Shown: positions 1 through 6,354, counted from the first letter of the stretch. The stretch is DNA of 7,460 bases from Acidimicrobiaceae bacterium (GCA_003131665.1 PKWA01000023.1:6004-13463), one strand, 5' to 3'. Translations and numbers: made by a program. The notes: generated from the sequence alone by a model not told the origin.

Positions 1-73
1 CGGTCTCGAACATCTGACCGGCCGATGTCAAGTGCGCCGTCGCCTCGTTGATCGAAAGGGGAGCCTGGTTCAT
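1..73 (-). CDS. N-terminal fragment of a probable acyl-CoA synthetase (AMP-binding)
   Basis: Only 24 codons are inside the window, starting at the ATG at 71-73 on the minus strand and running off the left edge. The peptide includes SINEATAHLTSAGQMFET. This resembles the extreme N-terminus of many actinobacterial fatty-acyl-CoA synthetases and other ANL-superfamily adenylating enzymes, where a short helix is followed by an 'LTxPGxxFE' stretch before the main domain. No catalytic motif is visible, so the assignment rests on that short resemblance from memory. The ATG lies 11 nt after the orn stop with no clear Shine-Dalgarno, so it is probably co-transcribed with orn and translated by reinitiation or coupling. 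If correct, the enzyme would activate fatty acids with ATP and CoA. Any other ORF with a similar N-terminus remains possible. Confidence 0.5.
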   Translation of the reverse strand, partial: MNQAPLSINEATAHLTSAGQMFET

Positions 74-84
74 GGCGGTTGAGA

Positions 85-633
85 TTACTTGGTCTCGTCG
101 AGGGGTTGAAACAAGGTGGTCCGGTAGTGCGTGAGTTCGCTGATGGACTCTCGAATGTCCTCCATGGCGCGATGAGACGTCGCCTTCTCGGGCAGGGCCG
201 CGACGGCGTCGGGTTTCCAACGTCGAGCTAACTCCTTGATGGTCGACACGTCCACGTTGCGATAGTGCAAGAACGACTCCAGCTCGGGCATGTACTCCTG
301 GAGGAATCGTCGGTCGGTGCCGATCGAATTTCCACAGAGTGGAACCGAGCGCGGCTCGGCGATGTGAGCTTTAAGAAACTCGAGGGTACTCGTCTCGGCT
401 TGCGCCACCGTGACTTTGGACGCGATGACCTCGGCCAACAGGCCCGACGTGGTGTGCATTTCGGTCACGAACGTACCCATCTCGGCGAGCTGTTCGGATG
501 TCGCGTGAATGACGAGGTCGGGACCTTCCGCGATCACGTTGAGTTGATCGTCAGTGAGCAGCGTGGCGATTTCGACGATGACGTGACGCAGGGGTTCTAG
601 GCCAGTCATCTCCAAATCCATCCACACCAGCAC
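85..633 (-). CDS. orn: Oligoribonuclease (DEDDh 3'-5' exoribonuclease)
   Basis: This cytoplasmic enzyme degrades 2-5 nt RNA fragments and linear dinucleotides such as pGpG to mononucleotides, finishing mRNA decay and c-di-GMP turnover. At 182 aa it has the usual family length. The DEDDh residues are all visible: D6 and E8 in WMDLEMTGLEP, D107 in CGNSIGTDRRF, and H154 and D159 in SHRAMEDIRES. The family signatures YMPELE and DVSTIKELARRWKP are also present, and similarity to E. coli Orn is recognisable along the whole chain. The start is a GTG (631-633) placed directly before LVWMDLEMTG. It has no Shine-Dalgarno, but a TAGTGT box lies 6 nt upstream, which suggests a leaderless mRNA beginning at this codon. 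The gene is followed by a probable acyl-CoA synthetase in the same direction and is divergent from dut. Confidence 0.96.
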   Translation of the reverse strand: MLVWMDLEMTGLEPLRHVIVEIATLLTDDQLNVIAEGPDLVIHATSEQLAEMGTFVTEMHTTSGLLAEVIASKVTVAQAETSTLEFLKAHIAEPRSVPLCGNSIGTDRRFLQEYMPELESFLHYRNVDVSTIKELARRWKPDAVAALPEKATSHRAMEDIRESISELTHYRTTLFQPLDETK

Positions 634-645
634 AGTGCGACACTA
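634..645 (-). promoter_or_regulatory. Probable leaderless promoter of orn (-10 TAGTGT)
   Basis: On the minus strand TAGTGT (640-645) fits the actinobacterial TANNNT -10 consensus. It is separated by 6 nt from the GTG start codon at 633, so the predicted +1 is the first base of the start codon. No good -35 is visible 16-18 bp further upstream, which is common for actinobacterial housekeeping promoters. Inferred from sequence only. Confidence 0.5.
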
Positions 646-669
646 CTGAATCGTCTCTCGAGCCGTGAG

Positions 670-682
670 TAGCCTTCCGGGA
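670..682 (+). promoter_or_regulatory. Probable leaderless promoter of dut (-10 TAGCCT)
   Basis: TAGCCT (670-675) fits TANNNT and ends 7 nt before the ATG at 683, the spacing expected when transcription starts at the start codon. There is no convincing Shine-Dalgarno before this ATG and no clear -35. The box lies inside the codons that would follow the alternative GTG at 665, so it also argues for the ATG as the true start. Confidence 0.45.
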
Positions 683-1117
683 ATGGAAATCTTCATTAAG
701 GTGCTTCGCCCTGACGCCGTGATGCCGCAATACGCCAATGAGGGCGACGCGGGCTGTGATCTGGTGGCGGTGGAGTCATTCATCCTCAAAGCCGGAGGAG
801 GGCGAACCCTGGTCGCGACCGGCCTCGCGATCGCGATTCCCGAGGGCCACGGGGGCTTCGTCTTGCCACGAAGCGGACTGGCCACGAAGCACGGAGTGAC
901 GTTGTCGAACTCACCGGGCCTGATCGATCCGGGATATCGCGGGGAGTTGAAGGTCGCACTGGTGAATCTCGACCCCGAGCGTGACTATCACGTAAAAAAG
1001 GGGGATCGAATCGCCCAGCTCGTGGTGCTACCCGTCGGGGCACCACATTTTAAGGTCGTGGACGAACTGCCCAGCGCCGCTCGAGGCGCCGGCGGTTTTG
1101 GCAGTAGCGGCCGATGA
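683..1117 (+). CDS. dut: Deoxyuridine 5'-triphosphate nucleotidohydrolase (dUTPase)
   Basis: Hydrolyses dUTP to dUMP and pyrophosphate, keeping uracil out of DNA and supplying dUMP for thymidylate synthesis; members of the family are homotrimers in the cytoplasm. All five trimeric-dUTPase motifs are present (144-aa numbering): I AGCDL 23-27; II PRSGLA 62-67; III GLIDPGYRGEL 79-89, with the catalytic aspartate D82 and the base-stacking tyrosine Y85; IV GDRIAQLV 107-114; V RGAGGFGSSG 134-143, the glycine-rich tail that closes over the active site. I choose the ATG at 683 over an in-frame GTG at 665 because homologues typically begin just before the IKVLRP strand and because a -10 box lies 7 nt upstream of it. 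Starting at 665 would add six residues, MSSLPG. The stop overlaps the start of the acyltransferase (ATGA). Confidence 0.97.
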   Translation: MEIFIKVLRPDAVMPQYANEGDAGCDLVAVESFILKAGGGRTLVATGLAIAIPEGHGGFVLPRSGLATKHGVTLSNSPGLIDPGYRGELKVALVNLDPERDYHVKKGDRIAQLVVLPVGAPHFKVVDELPSAARGAGGFGSSGR

Positions 1118-2544
1118 CAAAATTTCTCGACCCGCTCGACAGTGCCTTCATCCTTCTCGAGACGCCCGGCACGGCGATGAACATCGGCGCGGTCATCGAA
1201 CTAGAAGTCGGTGACGTGGCCGATCCTAAGGAGCGATTCGAGTTGATACGGGGCAATATCGCCGCCAGGCTCCACGAGATCCCGGTCTTCACCCAGCGCG
1301 TCGTACGCGCACCATTAGATATGACGTGGCCAATATTGATTCACGACGAGAAGTTCGATCTCGATCGTCACGTGGTTCGCGTGGTCCTGCCGTCACCGGG
1401 CTCGCCGGACCAGTTTGACGCCCAGATCTCGGAGTTCTTCTCGCGCCCGCTTTCGCCGCAACGCCCGCTCTGGCAGCTACTGGTTATCGAAGGACTCGAG
1501 GACGGTCGAACGGCACTGGCGCTCAAGGTGCACCACGCGTTGGTCGACGGCGTGTCGGGGGCCGAGACCTTCGCCAGTCTCTTTGATATTTCACCCGAGG
1601 TGCGAGCTCCCGAGTCCATGGTTGAGGTCGGCGACGACGAACCCACCGTGACGACGTCACTGGGGCTCTTGCGCCAAGGCATGGGCCGAGTGCGCCAGCG
1701 ACCGCAACTCATCCTTGAGAACCTCCGTTCGTGGGGGAGTCGACTTTACGAGATCGTGCGCGCGTTGATTCGGGTGATCGTGATACACGGGCGTCGGAAC
1801 GCCACGCCAGACCAGCCCTCCATCTTTGAAGCAAGGCGCACGTCGCTCAACGGCGCCGCGGGAATCGAGAAGTCGTATCACCGCACGCGCGTGTCGCTGG
1901 CGGAAGTGAAGCGCGCTGCGAAGACTCGTGGGGTGAGTGTCACTGACTTCGTGATGGCGACGACCAGTGGCGCCCTGCGTCGACTTCTCGAGGACCGCGG
2001 CGACGTCCTGAAGCGAGATCTCATCGCGTTTGTGCCGATCAACGTGCGCGGCGAAGGCGATACCGCCAACTTAGGCAATCAGATCTCGGGCATGCTCGTC
2101 GCATTACACACCGATATTGCGGACCCCGAAGAACGGTTGTCCGCGATTTCCGCTGACGCCGAAAAGACACTTGGTCAACAGCGCGAACATCGTGCGAAGA
2201 TTTTTCAAGACCTCCCGCGCGTGCTTGGTCCCACGCTGATGTCCTTTGGCGCCAAGATTGTGTCGGCCTTCGGGTTCTTCGATCACGTGCCGATGGCCAA
2301 TTTGATGATCTCGTCCGTGCCGGGACCGCCGATTCCGCTCTGGCTGAGTGGTCATCGTGTCGCGTCAGCCGCGCCGGTCGGGCCACTCTTTGGCCCGTTC
2401 TCACTTAACGTGACGGTGCTCGGCTTCGAGCAGTACTTGGAGTTTGGACTGCTCGGTTGTGCGGATCGAATGCAGGACCTAGCGACGCTGCGCGACTATA
2501 TGTTCGAGGAGGCGACGGCACTCATTGCGTCAACGCCGGGCTAG
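1114..2544 (+). CDS. Wax ester synthase/diacylglycerol acyltransferase (WS/DGAT)
   Basis: Transfers an acyl group from acyl-CoA to a fatty alcohol or diacylglycerol, making wax esters or triacylglycerol at the membrane/lipid-droplet surface. The active-site HHxxxDG motif is intact as HHALVDG (140-146); H141 should be the general base. The N-terminal LDPLDSAFILLETPGTAMNIG region, PLW at 118-120, the NLGNQISGMLVALHTD block (319-334) and the NLMISSVPGPP block (396-406) are all family hallmarks. The length of 476 aa is normal. One departure is the 'ND' motif, which reads TD here (T277-D278). The ATG overlaps the dut stop by 4 nt with no Shine-Dalgarno, so translation is probably coupled to dut. 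Bacterial genomes of this type often carry several paralogues, so the exact substrate (TAG or wax ester) cannot be told from sequence. Confidence 0.94.
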   Translation: MTKFLDPLDSAFILLETPGTAMNIGAVIELEVGDVADPKERFELIRGNIAARLHEIPVFTQRVVRAPLDMTWPILIHDEKFDLDRHVVRVVLPSPGSPDQFDAQISEFFSRPLSPQRPLWQLLVIEGLEDGRTALALKVHHALVDGVSGAETFASLFDISPEVRAPESMVEVGDDEPTVTTSLGLLRQGMGRVRQRPQLILENLRSWGSRLYEIVRALIRVIVIHGRRNATPDQPSIFEARRTSLNGAAGIEKSYHRTRVSLAEVKRAAKTRGVSVTDFVMATTSGALRRLLEDRGDVLKRDLIAFVPINVRGEGDTANLGNQISGMLVALHTDIADPEERLSAISADAEKTLGQQREHRAKIFQDLPRVLGPTLMSFGAKIVSAFGFFDHVPMANLMISSVPGPPIPLWLSGHRVASAAPVGPLFGPFSLNVTVLGFEQYLEFGLLGCADRMQDLATLRDYMFEEATALIASTPG

Positions 2545-2550
2545 TGCGGG

Positions 2551-2579
2551 TTGGTTTGTCGATGGTCGTCGGCTACAAT
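2551..2579 (+). promoter_or_regulatory. Promoter of tRNA-Gly (TTGGTT-N17-TACAAT)
   Basis: A near-consensus -10 TACAAT (2574-2579) lies 17 bp after a partial -35 TTGGTT (2551-2556). The predicted +1 is near 2586, leaving a 5' leader of about 5 nt before the mature tRNA. It starts only 6 bp after the acyltransferase stop, so the tRNA has its own promoter although read-through from dut is possible. Confidence 0.65.
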
Positions 2580-2590
2580 TGCACCACCAC

Positions 2591-2666
2591 GCGGACGTAG
2601 CTCAGTTGGTAGAGCGCGACCTTGCCAAGGTCGAGGTCGCCGGTTCGAGCCCGGTCGTCCGCTCCA
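2591..2666 (+). tRNA. tRNA-Gly (anticodon GCC), CCA encoded
   Basis: The 76-nt sequence folds as a full cloverleaf: acceptor GCGGACG/CGTCCGC (7 perfect pairs), D stem GCTC/GAGC, anticodon stem CGACC/GGTCG with loop TTGCCAA, giving anticodon GCC. The variable loop is AGGTC and the T stem GCCGG/CCGGT (one G-U pair) encloses TTCGAGC. Discriminator T is followed by a genomically encoded CCA at 2664-2666. The anticodon reads GGC and GGU glycine codons. No integrase or duplicated 3' end is visible, so nothing suggests it serves as an attachment site here. No clear rho-independent terminator follows. Confidence 0.97.
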
Positions 2667-2744
2667 GGAAGTCTCTTCTAATGTCGGGCGAGCCGCCATC
2701 GAAACTGCGGAGCGGATGCCCTCAGTGACGAAGCAACCCGACCA

Positions 2745-3293
2745 CTACACTGCCCGTCCGGTGAAATTGAGAAACTGCGTCTGCGGGTCGGCCGTGGGGA
2801 GTGAAGTGATGGCGTCCTTAAAGCCGCCCGGGACCCGGATGGCGTCGCCCATTTCCGTCAGTTTCTCGTAAGCGATCGCGACCGCCGCTCCGTCCAGCGA
2901 CTCGTTCGCATTGACAGCGCGCGCGAGGTCCCACGTGTGACAGAGCGTGTCGATCATCAACAGGCCTTCCACTAGGGCCGAGAAGGGCTGTTCGCCCGCT
3001 CGAGCGCGAACTGGCGCGTTGGCAAGAGTCGGGTCGTTGAGGGCCCGCTTCAACGTTTCGTTCACCACTTTCCACTGTTCGAGAAGTGTCGCGTCATCAT
3101 TCAATTCGTCGATGCCGTTCTGATTCACCATCGAATACACCCGCTGATGGGTCGCCACCACGTGCGCCACGAGTTCGCTCGCGTCCCACTGATCACACGG
3201 CGTTGGATTGTCCCATTCACTCTCTTGGACCGTTGCGAGCGTTTGGCTAAACCCGTCAGCCACTCGAAGATACGTTGAGTCGTTCGTCGCCAT
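2745..3293 (-). CDS. TIGR03086-type DinB-like metal-binding protein (mycothiol-dependent isomerase superfamily)
   Basis: A 182-aa protein matching the actinobacterial family annotated as 'TIGR03086 family metal-binding protein', in the DinB/mycothiol-dependent maleylpyruvate isomerase superfamily of four-helix bundles. Typical features are NPTPCDQWDASELVAHVV (29-46) and MIDTLCHTWDLARA (113-126). The likely metal ligands are H44, D115 and H119, the D-x3-H pair corresponding to the E-x3-H of maleylpyruvate isomerase. The substrate is unknown; relatives are thought to use mycothiol as a cofactor or substrate, or to act in thiol-dependent detoxification, but this is inference. The ATG at 3291-3293 has no Shine-Dalgarno and a TAGACT box 6 nt upstream, suggesting a leaderless mRNA. 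The gene is divergent from the hydrolase operon and converges on the tRNA. Confidence 0.85.
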   Translation of the reverse strand: MATNDSTYLRVADGFSQTLATVQESEWDNPTPCDQWDASELVAHVVATHQRVYSMVNQNGIDELNDDATLLEQWKVVNETLKRALNDPTLANAPVRARAGEQPFSALVEGLLMIDTLCHTWDLARAVNANESLDGAAVAIAYEKLTEMGDAIRVPGGFKDAITSLPTADPQTQFLNFTGRAV

Positions 3294-3305
3294 TCGTCGA
3301 GTCTA
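3294..3305 (-). promoter_or_regulatory. Probable leaderless promoter of the DinB-like gene (-10 TAGACT)
   Basis: Reading the minus strand, TAGACT (3300-3305) fits TANNNT and is separated by exactly 6 nt from the ATG at 3293. The geometry is the same as for orn and tetR. No clear -35 is visible. Confidence 0.5.
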
Positions 3306-3353
3306 CGAACCGAACCCTCGAGGCGCGCTCGACACGACGTTCTCGGCGTTGCC

Positions 3354-3371
3354 TAGTGTTGGCCCAGGAGG
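3354..3371 (+). promoter_or_regulatory. -10 box and strong ribosome binding site of the hydrolase-sulfatase operon
   Basis: TAGTGT (3354-3359) is a TANNNT -10 candidate with predicted +1 near 3366. AGGAGG (3366-3371) is a near-perfect Shine-Dalgarno 5 nt before the GTG at 3377. This pair decides the start of the hydrolase, giving an 11-nt leader that begins at the Shine-Dalgarno itself. A second GTG at 3371 overlaps the Shine-Dalgarno and is less likely. No clear -35. Confidence 0.55.
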
Positions 3372-3376
3372 TGACC

Positions 3377-4315
3377 GTGGTCCACCCAGCCTTTGAACCT
3401 ATTCTTCGCCAGGCCCGCGAGCACCCTCAGGCGCACCCTTCGAGTGTGAGCATTCAAGAGCGTCGTCAGATCTTCCGCGACGAGACGATCGCTCTTCAAG
3501 GCGCGATGGCTCCCATGGCGTACCAGGAGGAACGAACGATTCGGCTCGACGATAGAACACTGGCGGCCCGTTTGTACGTTCCTCAAAGCGAAGAGTCCCA
3601 GGCGTTGGTGATCTATTTTCACGGCGGCAGTTTCGTCACGGGCGATCTGGACACGCACGAATGGCTCTGTCGTCGCCTGGCGTCTGATACCAAGATGCGA
3701 TTCTTAGCGATCGATTACCGACTCGCACCCGAGTACCCCTTTCCGGCGGGGTTGAGTGACGCCATGGACGCGATTCGTTACGTCGCAACTCATCGAAGTG
3801 AATTCGGCGTCGGCGACTCTCGCCTCATCATCATGGGCGAATCGGCCGGCGCAAACCTCGCCACCGTGGCCGCGGCCCAGCTGCGCGACGAAGGTCTTGG
3901 CATCGCCGCGCAGGTATTGATCTATCCGACGCTGGGCCCAGAGTTGATGACCGATTCGGCGTATGCCTTCGCGTCCGGGTACCTCCTTGATTTAGATCAC
4001 CTTCGCTACGACTACCGCCAGTACCTTGGCGAATTCGGTGACCACACCGATCCCCGTGTGACACCCTTGCTCTGTATCGATCTTTCCCGGGCGGCGCCGG
4101 CGGTCGTGGTGATCGCACAGTGCGATCCGCTTCGCGATGAGGCGGTGGCGTACGCGGGACTACTTCGACACTGCGGCGTGCCCGTTGAACTGCTCGAGGC
4201 CAAGGGTATGGTGCACGGATTCTTGGAGATGGGCGGCGTGGTGCCTGAGGCGTTGGAGGTGGTGGAGAAACTCGCGACGCACCTGCACCGCTTGGTGGAA
4301 GACCCGAGCACGTGA
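3377..4315 (+). CDS. HSL-family (GDXG) alpha/beta hydrolase, probable carboxylesterase/lipase
   Basis: A serine hydrolase expected to cleave carboxylic esters of small acyl chains or lipids; there is no signal peptide, so it is cytoplasmic. Numbered from the GTG at 3377 (312 aa), the oxyanion-hole motif is HGGSF (82-86), the nucleophile S156 lies in GESAGAN, the acid is D250 in CDPLRDEA, and the histidine is H280 in MVHGF. The canonical DYRLAPEYPFPA stretch (113-124) is present. The fourth residue of the oxyanion motif is S rather than the usual G of HGGG. Upstream in-frame codons back to 3275 would add an Arg/Ser-rich tail that overlaps the divergent gene, and they are rejected in favour of the GTG with AGGAGG. 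The stop overlaps the sulfatase start (GTGA), so the two are translationally coupled. Confidence 0.92.
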   Translation: MVHPAFEPILRQAREHPQAHPSSVSIQERRQIFRDETIALQGAMAPMAYQEERTIRLDDRTLAARLYVPQSEESQALVIYFHGGSFVTGDLDTHEWLCRRLASDTKMRFLAIDYRLAPEYPFPAGLSDAMDAIRYVATHRSEFGVGDSRLIIMGESAGANLATVAAAQLRDEGLGIAAQVLIYPTLGPELMTDSAYAFASGYLLDLDHLRYDYRQYLGEFGDHTDPRVTPLLCIDLSRAAPAVVVIAQCDPLRDEAVAYAGLLRHCGVPVELLEAKGMVHGFLEMGGVVPEALEVVEKLATHLHRLVEDPST

Positions 4316-5778
4316 ACGTTCTCTTTATCACGCTCGATCAGTTTCGAGGCGACGCCTACGGCGCGGCCGGTCATCCGTTGATCCTCACGCCGACCCTTGA
4401 TCGCGTGGCCAAAGAAGGCGTACGCCTCGAACGACACTTCTCGCAGGCGGCCCCGTGTTCGCCCGGCCGGGCCGCCCTCTACACCGGCATGTACCAGATG
4501 AACAATCGAGTGGTGGCCAACGGCACGCCGCTCGCCGGCAGCTTCGACAACCTCGCGTTGGTGGCCCGTCGGGCGGGCTTTGACCCGACGCTCTTTGGCT
4601 ACACCGATCAAGGACTCGATCCCTACCGCGCCGTTGGCGCCGACGATCCCCGTCTGGACTACTACGACGGCATCTTGCCCGGCTTTTCGGTGGGGCTGTA
4701 CCTGCCCGAGAGCCAAGCCGGATGGATTCAGTACCTGCGAGCCAAGGGCTACGACGTGGAGAGCGGGTGGGTGGAACCGCTACGCGGTGAACCGGATCGA
4801 CCGGCCGAGGATTCGCTTAGTGGGTTTTTGACGAAGCGTTTTCTCGAATGGCTTGAGCATCAAGAAAGCGGCTGGTTCGCGCATCTGAGCTACCTGCGCC
4901 CGCACCCTCCCTACGCGGCGGCGGGGGAGTTCTCCAAGATGTACGACCCCGCGGATATGACCATGCCTCTCGCCCCCGTCGAGAGCGGGCATCGTCATCC
5001 CTTACACGAGGCGGCCTTGAAGTGGGAGGCTGCCGCGGCCCCCACCGACGAACACGCGATGAGACATCTGATGGCCCAGTACTTCGGCATGATCTCAGAG
5101 GTTGACGCACAGTTAGGACGAGTGGTTCGCGCAATTGAAGAGCGTGGCGAGTGGGATGACACCTTGGTCGTCGTGACTTCTGATCACGGTGAGCAGTTGG
5201 GCGATCACGGACTTATTCAAAAATTAGGTTTCTTTCCTCAGAGTTACCACATCATTGGACTCTGGCGCGATCCCCGAGTGAGCGGGGGTATGTCGATCCA
5301 CCACTTCACCGAGAACGTCGACCTGCTGCCCACACTGGCCGACGCGTTGGGCATAGAAGAGCCGGTGCAGTGCGATGGCCGATCGTTGACGCCGCTCTTT
5401 AATGGCACTGAGGTTGCCTGGCGCGACGCCGCGCACTACGAGTGGGACAGTCGATATTTTCTGCTCGGCGCCACGACGTCGCCGCGACCGAAGAGCCGGA
5501 CGCTCGCTCAACGCAATCTCGCGGTTTCGGTCAGCGACGACGTCGCCTACGTGCAATTTGGCGATGGCTCGTATCGATGTTTTGACCTCGCGGCCGATCC
5601 GACGTGGCGAACCGAGTGCCGTGACGTGGATCGGGTGTTGCACGCGGCACAACAACAGTTGATCTGGCGTCAAGCGCACTTGCGTCACGATCTCACTGAC
5701 ATGCTCTTAGGCCCCGAGCGTCTCGGCAATTGGCCCCGCGATCTCCGTCTCGCCCCTTTAGCGGAATCCGTCTCGTAG
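4312..5778 (+). CDS. Type I sulfatase / phosphonate monoester hydrolase-like enzyme (alkaline phosphatase superfamily)
   Basis: Expected to hydrolyse a sulfate ester, or a phosphonate monoester or phosphodiester, using a formylglycine made from a cysteine. The cysteine motif C-x-P-x-R is C49-S-P-G-R53, followed by AALYTGMY. Metal and active-site residues can be placed: D9 and Q10 in ITLDQFRGD, N70, H198 in RPHPPY, D291 and H292 in TSDHGEQLGDHG, and K304. The D-Q pair in the first strand and RPHPPY recall phosphonate monoester hydrolases and choline-sulfatase-like enzymes more than human-type sulfatases, which have D-D. There is no signal peptide, so the substrate is likely cytoplasmic. Length 488 aa is normal. 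It starts with GTG inside the hydrolase stop and overlaps tetR at its 3' end. It needs a formylglycine-generating enzyme, not present in this window. The true substrate cannot be read from sequence. Confidence 0.9.
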   Translation: MNVLFITLDQFRGDAYGAAGHPLILTPTLDRVAKEGVRLERHFSQAAPCSPGRAALYTGMYQMNNRVVANGTPLAGSFDNLALVARRAGFDPTLFGYTDQGLDPYRAVGADDPRLDYYDGILPGFSVGLYLPESQAGWIQYLRAKGYDVESGWVEPLRGEPDRPAEDSLSGFLTKRFLEWLEHQESGWFAHLSYLRPHPPYAAAGEFSKMYDPADMTMPLAPVESGHRHPLHEAALKWEAAAAPTDEHAMRHLMAQYFGMISEVDAQLGRVVRAIEERGEWDDTLVVVTSDHGEQLGDHGLIQKLGFFPQSYHIIGLWRDPRVSGGMSIHHFTENVDLLPTLADALGIEEPVQCDGRSLTPLFNGTEVAWRDAAHYEWDSRYFLLGATTSPRPKSRTLAQRNLAVSVSDDVAYVQFGDGSYRCFDLAADPTWRTECRDVDRVLHAAQQQLIWRQAHLRHDLTDMLLGPERLGNWPRDLRLAPLAESVS

Positions 5779-6342
5779 CGTCGTCAGTAGCAGTTGGTAC
5801 GTGGCGTCGCGATCGGCGGCGAAGTTGATTCCGAGCAGTTCGAGTGACACGTAGCCGTGACAGGCCGACCAGATGACCTGGGCCGCGTCGCTCGCCGCGG
5901 TGTTGGCAAAGAGACCGTTTTGTTGACAGCGTCCCACACTGTCAACCAGTGTTTGATACGTCTGGGCGGCCAGTTGGGCGGCCGCGATGGAGGGCTGAAA
6001 GCCTCGGAAGCGGTGCATGAACATCACCGTGTAGAGCCCGCGATTCTCGAGTGCGAAGGATCGGTAGGCAACGGCGGTTCGAAGTAGGTCGTCGTCCGAA
6101 TCGCCCGTCTCGAAGGTAAGGGCGTCGAGGAACTTCTCGAAGCCCTCGATCCAAAGGGCTTCGAGCACCCCGTTCACCCCGTCGAAGTGGTTGTAGATCG
6201 CCATCGGCGCGACGTTGGCCCGTTGGGCGATAGCTCGAACCGTGAAACCATCGGGACCCTCGTCGTCGAGGATTTCGCGCGCGGCCGTAAGGACGTCGGG
6301 ACCGATTCTCTCAGACGGCGTTCGAGTGGCACGATTGGTCAT
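5758..6342 (-). CDS. TetR-family regulator with C-terminal WHG-type domain
   Basis: A 194-aa dimeric repressor, probably of itself and of the divergent MFS exporter. The N-terminal helix-turn-helix spans about residues 33-64 (FTVRAIAQRANVAPMAIYNHF, then a helix), with the TetR-typical IYNHF recognition end. The C-terminal ligand domain shows FALENRGLYTVMF and WSACHGYVSLELLG (158-171), matching the WHG subgroup of TetR C-terminal domains. I start at the ATG at 6340-6342, 6 nt after a TATACT box. The longer in-frame reading back to 6525 would run through the operators and the MFS start, and its extra N-terminus has no TetR similarity. The 3' end overlaps the sulfatase by 21 bp, tail to tail. 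The ligand is unknown; likely a substrate of the pump. Confidence 0.94.
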   Translation of the reverse strand: MTNRATRTPSERIGPDVLTAAREILDDEGPDGFTVRAIAQRANVAPMAIYNHFDGVNGVLEALWIEGFEKFLDALTFETGDSDDDLLRTAVAYRSFALENRGLYTVMFMHRFRGFQPSIAAAQLAAQTYQTLVDSVGRCQQNGLFANTAASDAAQVIWSACHGYVSLELLGINFAADRDATYQLLLTTLRDGFR

Positions 6343-6354
6343 TTGACAAGTATA
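6343..6354 (-). promoter_or_regulatory. Probable leaderless promoter of tetR (-10 TATACT)
   Basis: On the minus strand TATACT (6349-6354) is close to the -10 consensus and ends 6 nt before the ATG at 6342, so the mRNA probably starts at the initiation codon. The last two bases of operator O1 territory (6353-6354) lie within this box, so a repressor bound at O1 should block it. A weak TTCCAC -35 (6373-6378) is possible at 18 bp. Confidence 0.6.

Noticed and set aside
665..682. dut starting at GTG 665
   Set aside because: No Shine-Dalgarno or correctly placed -10; homologues usually begin near the ATG at 683. Cannot be fully excluded.
2693..2710. Small hairpin CCGC/GCGG after the tRNA as a terminator
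   Set aside because: Only 4 bp of stem, a 10-nt loop and no T-run.
2591..2744. tRNA-Gly as an integration (att) site of a mobile element
   Set aside because: No integrase and no repeat of the tRNA 3' end is visible in the window; neighbouring genes look chromosomal.
2525..2871. Plus-strand reading frames crossing the tRNA
   Set aside because: They translate the tRNA and the antisense of the DinB-like gene; no recognisable protein.
3316..3323. CCTCGAGG palindrome in the DinB-like/hydrolase divergent region as an operator
   Set aside because: Eight bases, no second copy nearby, and easily expected by chance in GC-rich DNA.
3275..3376. Alpha/beta hydrolase starting at 3275
   Set aside because: The added 34 residues are Arg/Ser-rich, overlap the start of the divergent gene, and precede a strong AGGAGG-GTG start at 3377.
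3831..4331. Long minus-strand reading frame (166 aa) inside the hydrolase
   Set aside because: Pro/Arg-rich, low-complexity translation of the antisense strand of a well-supported gene.
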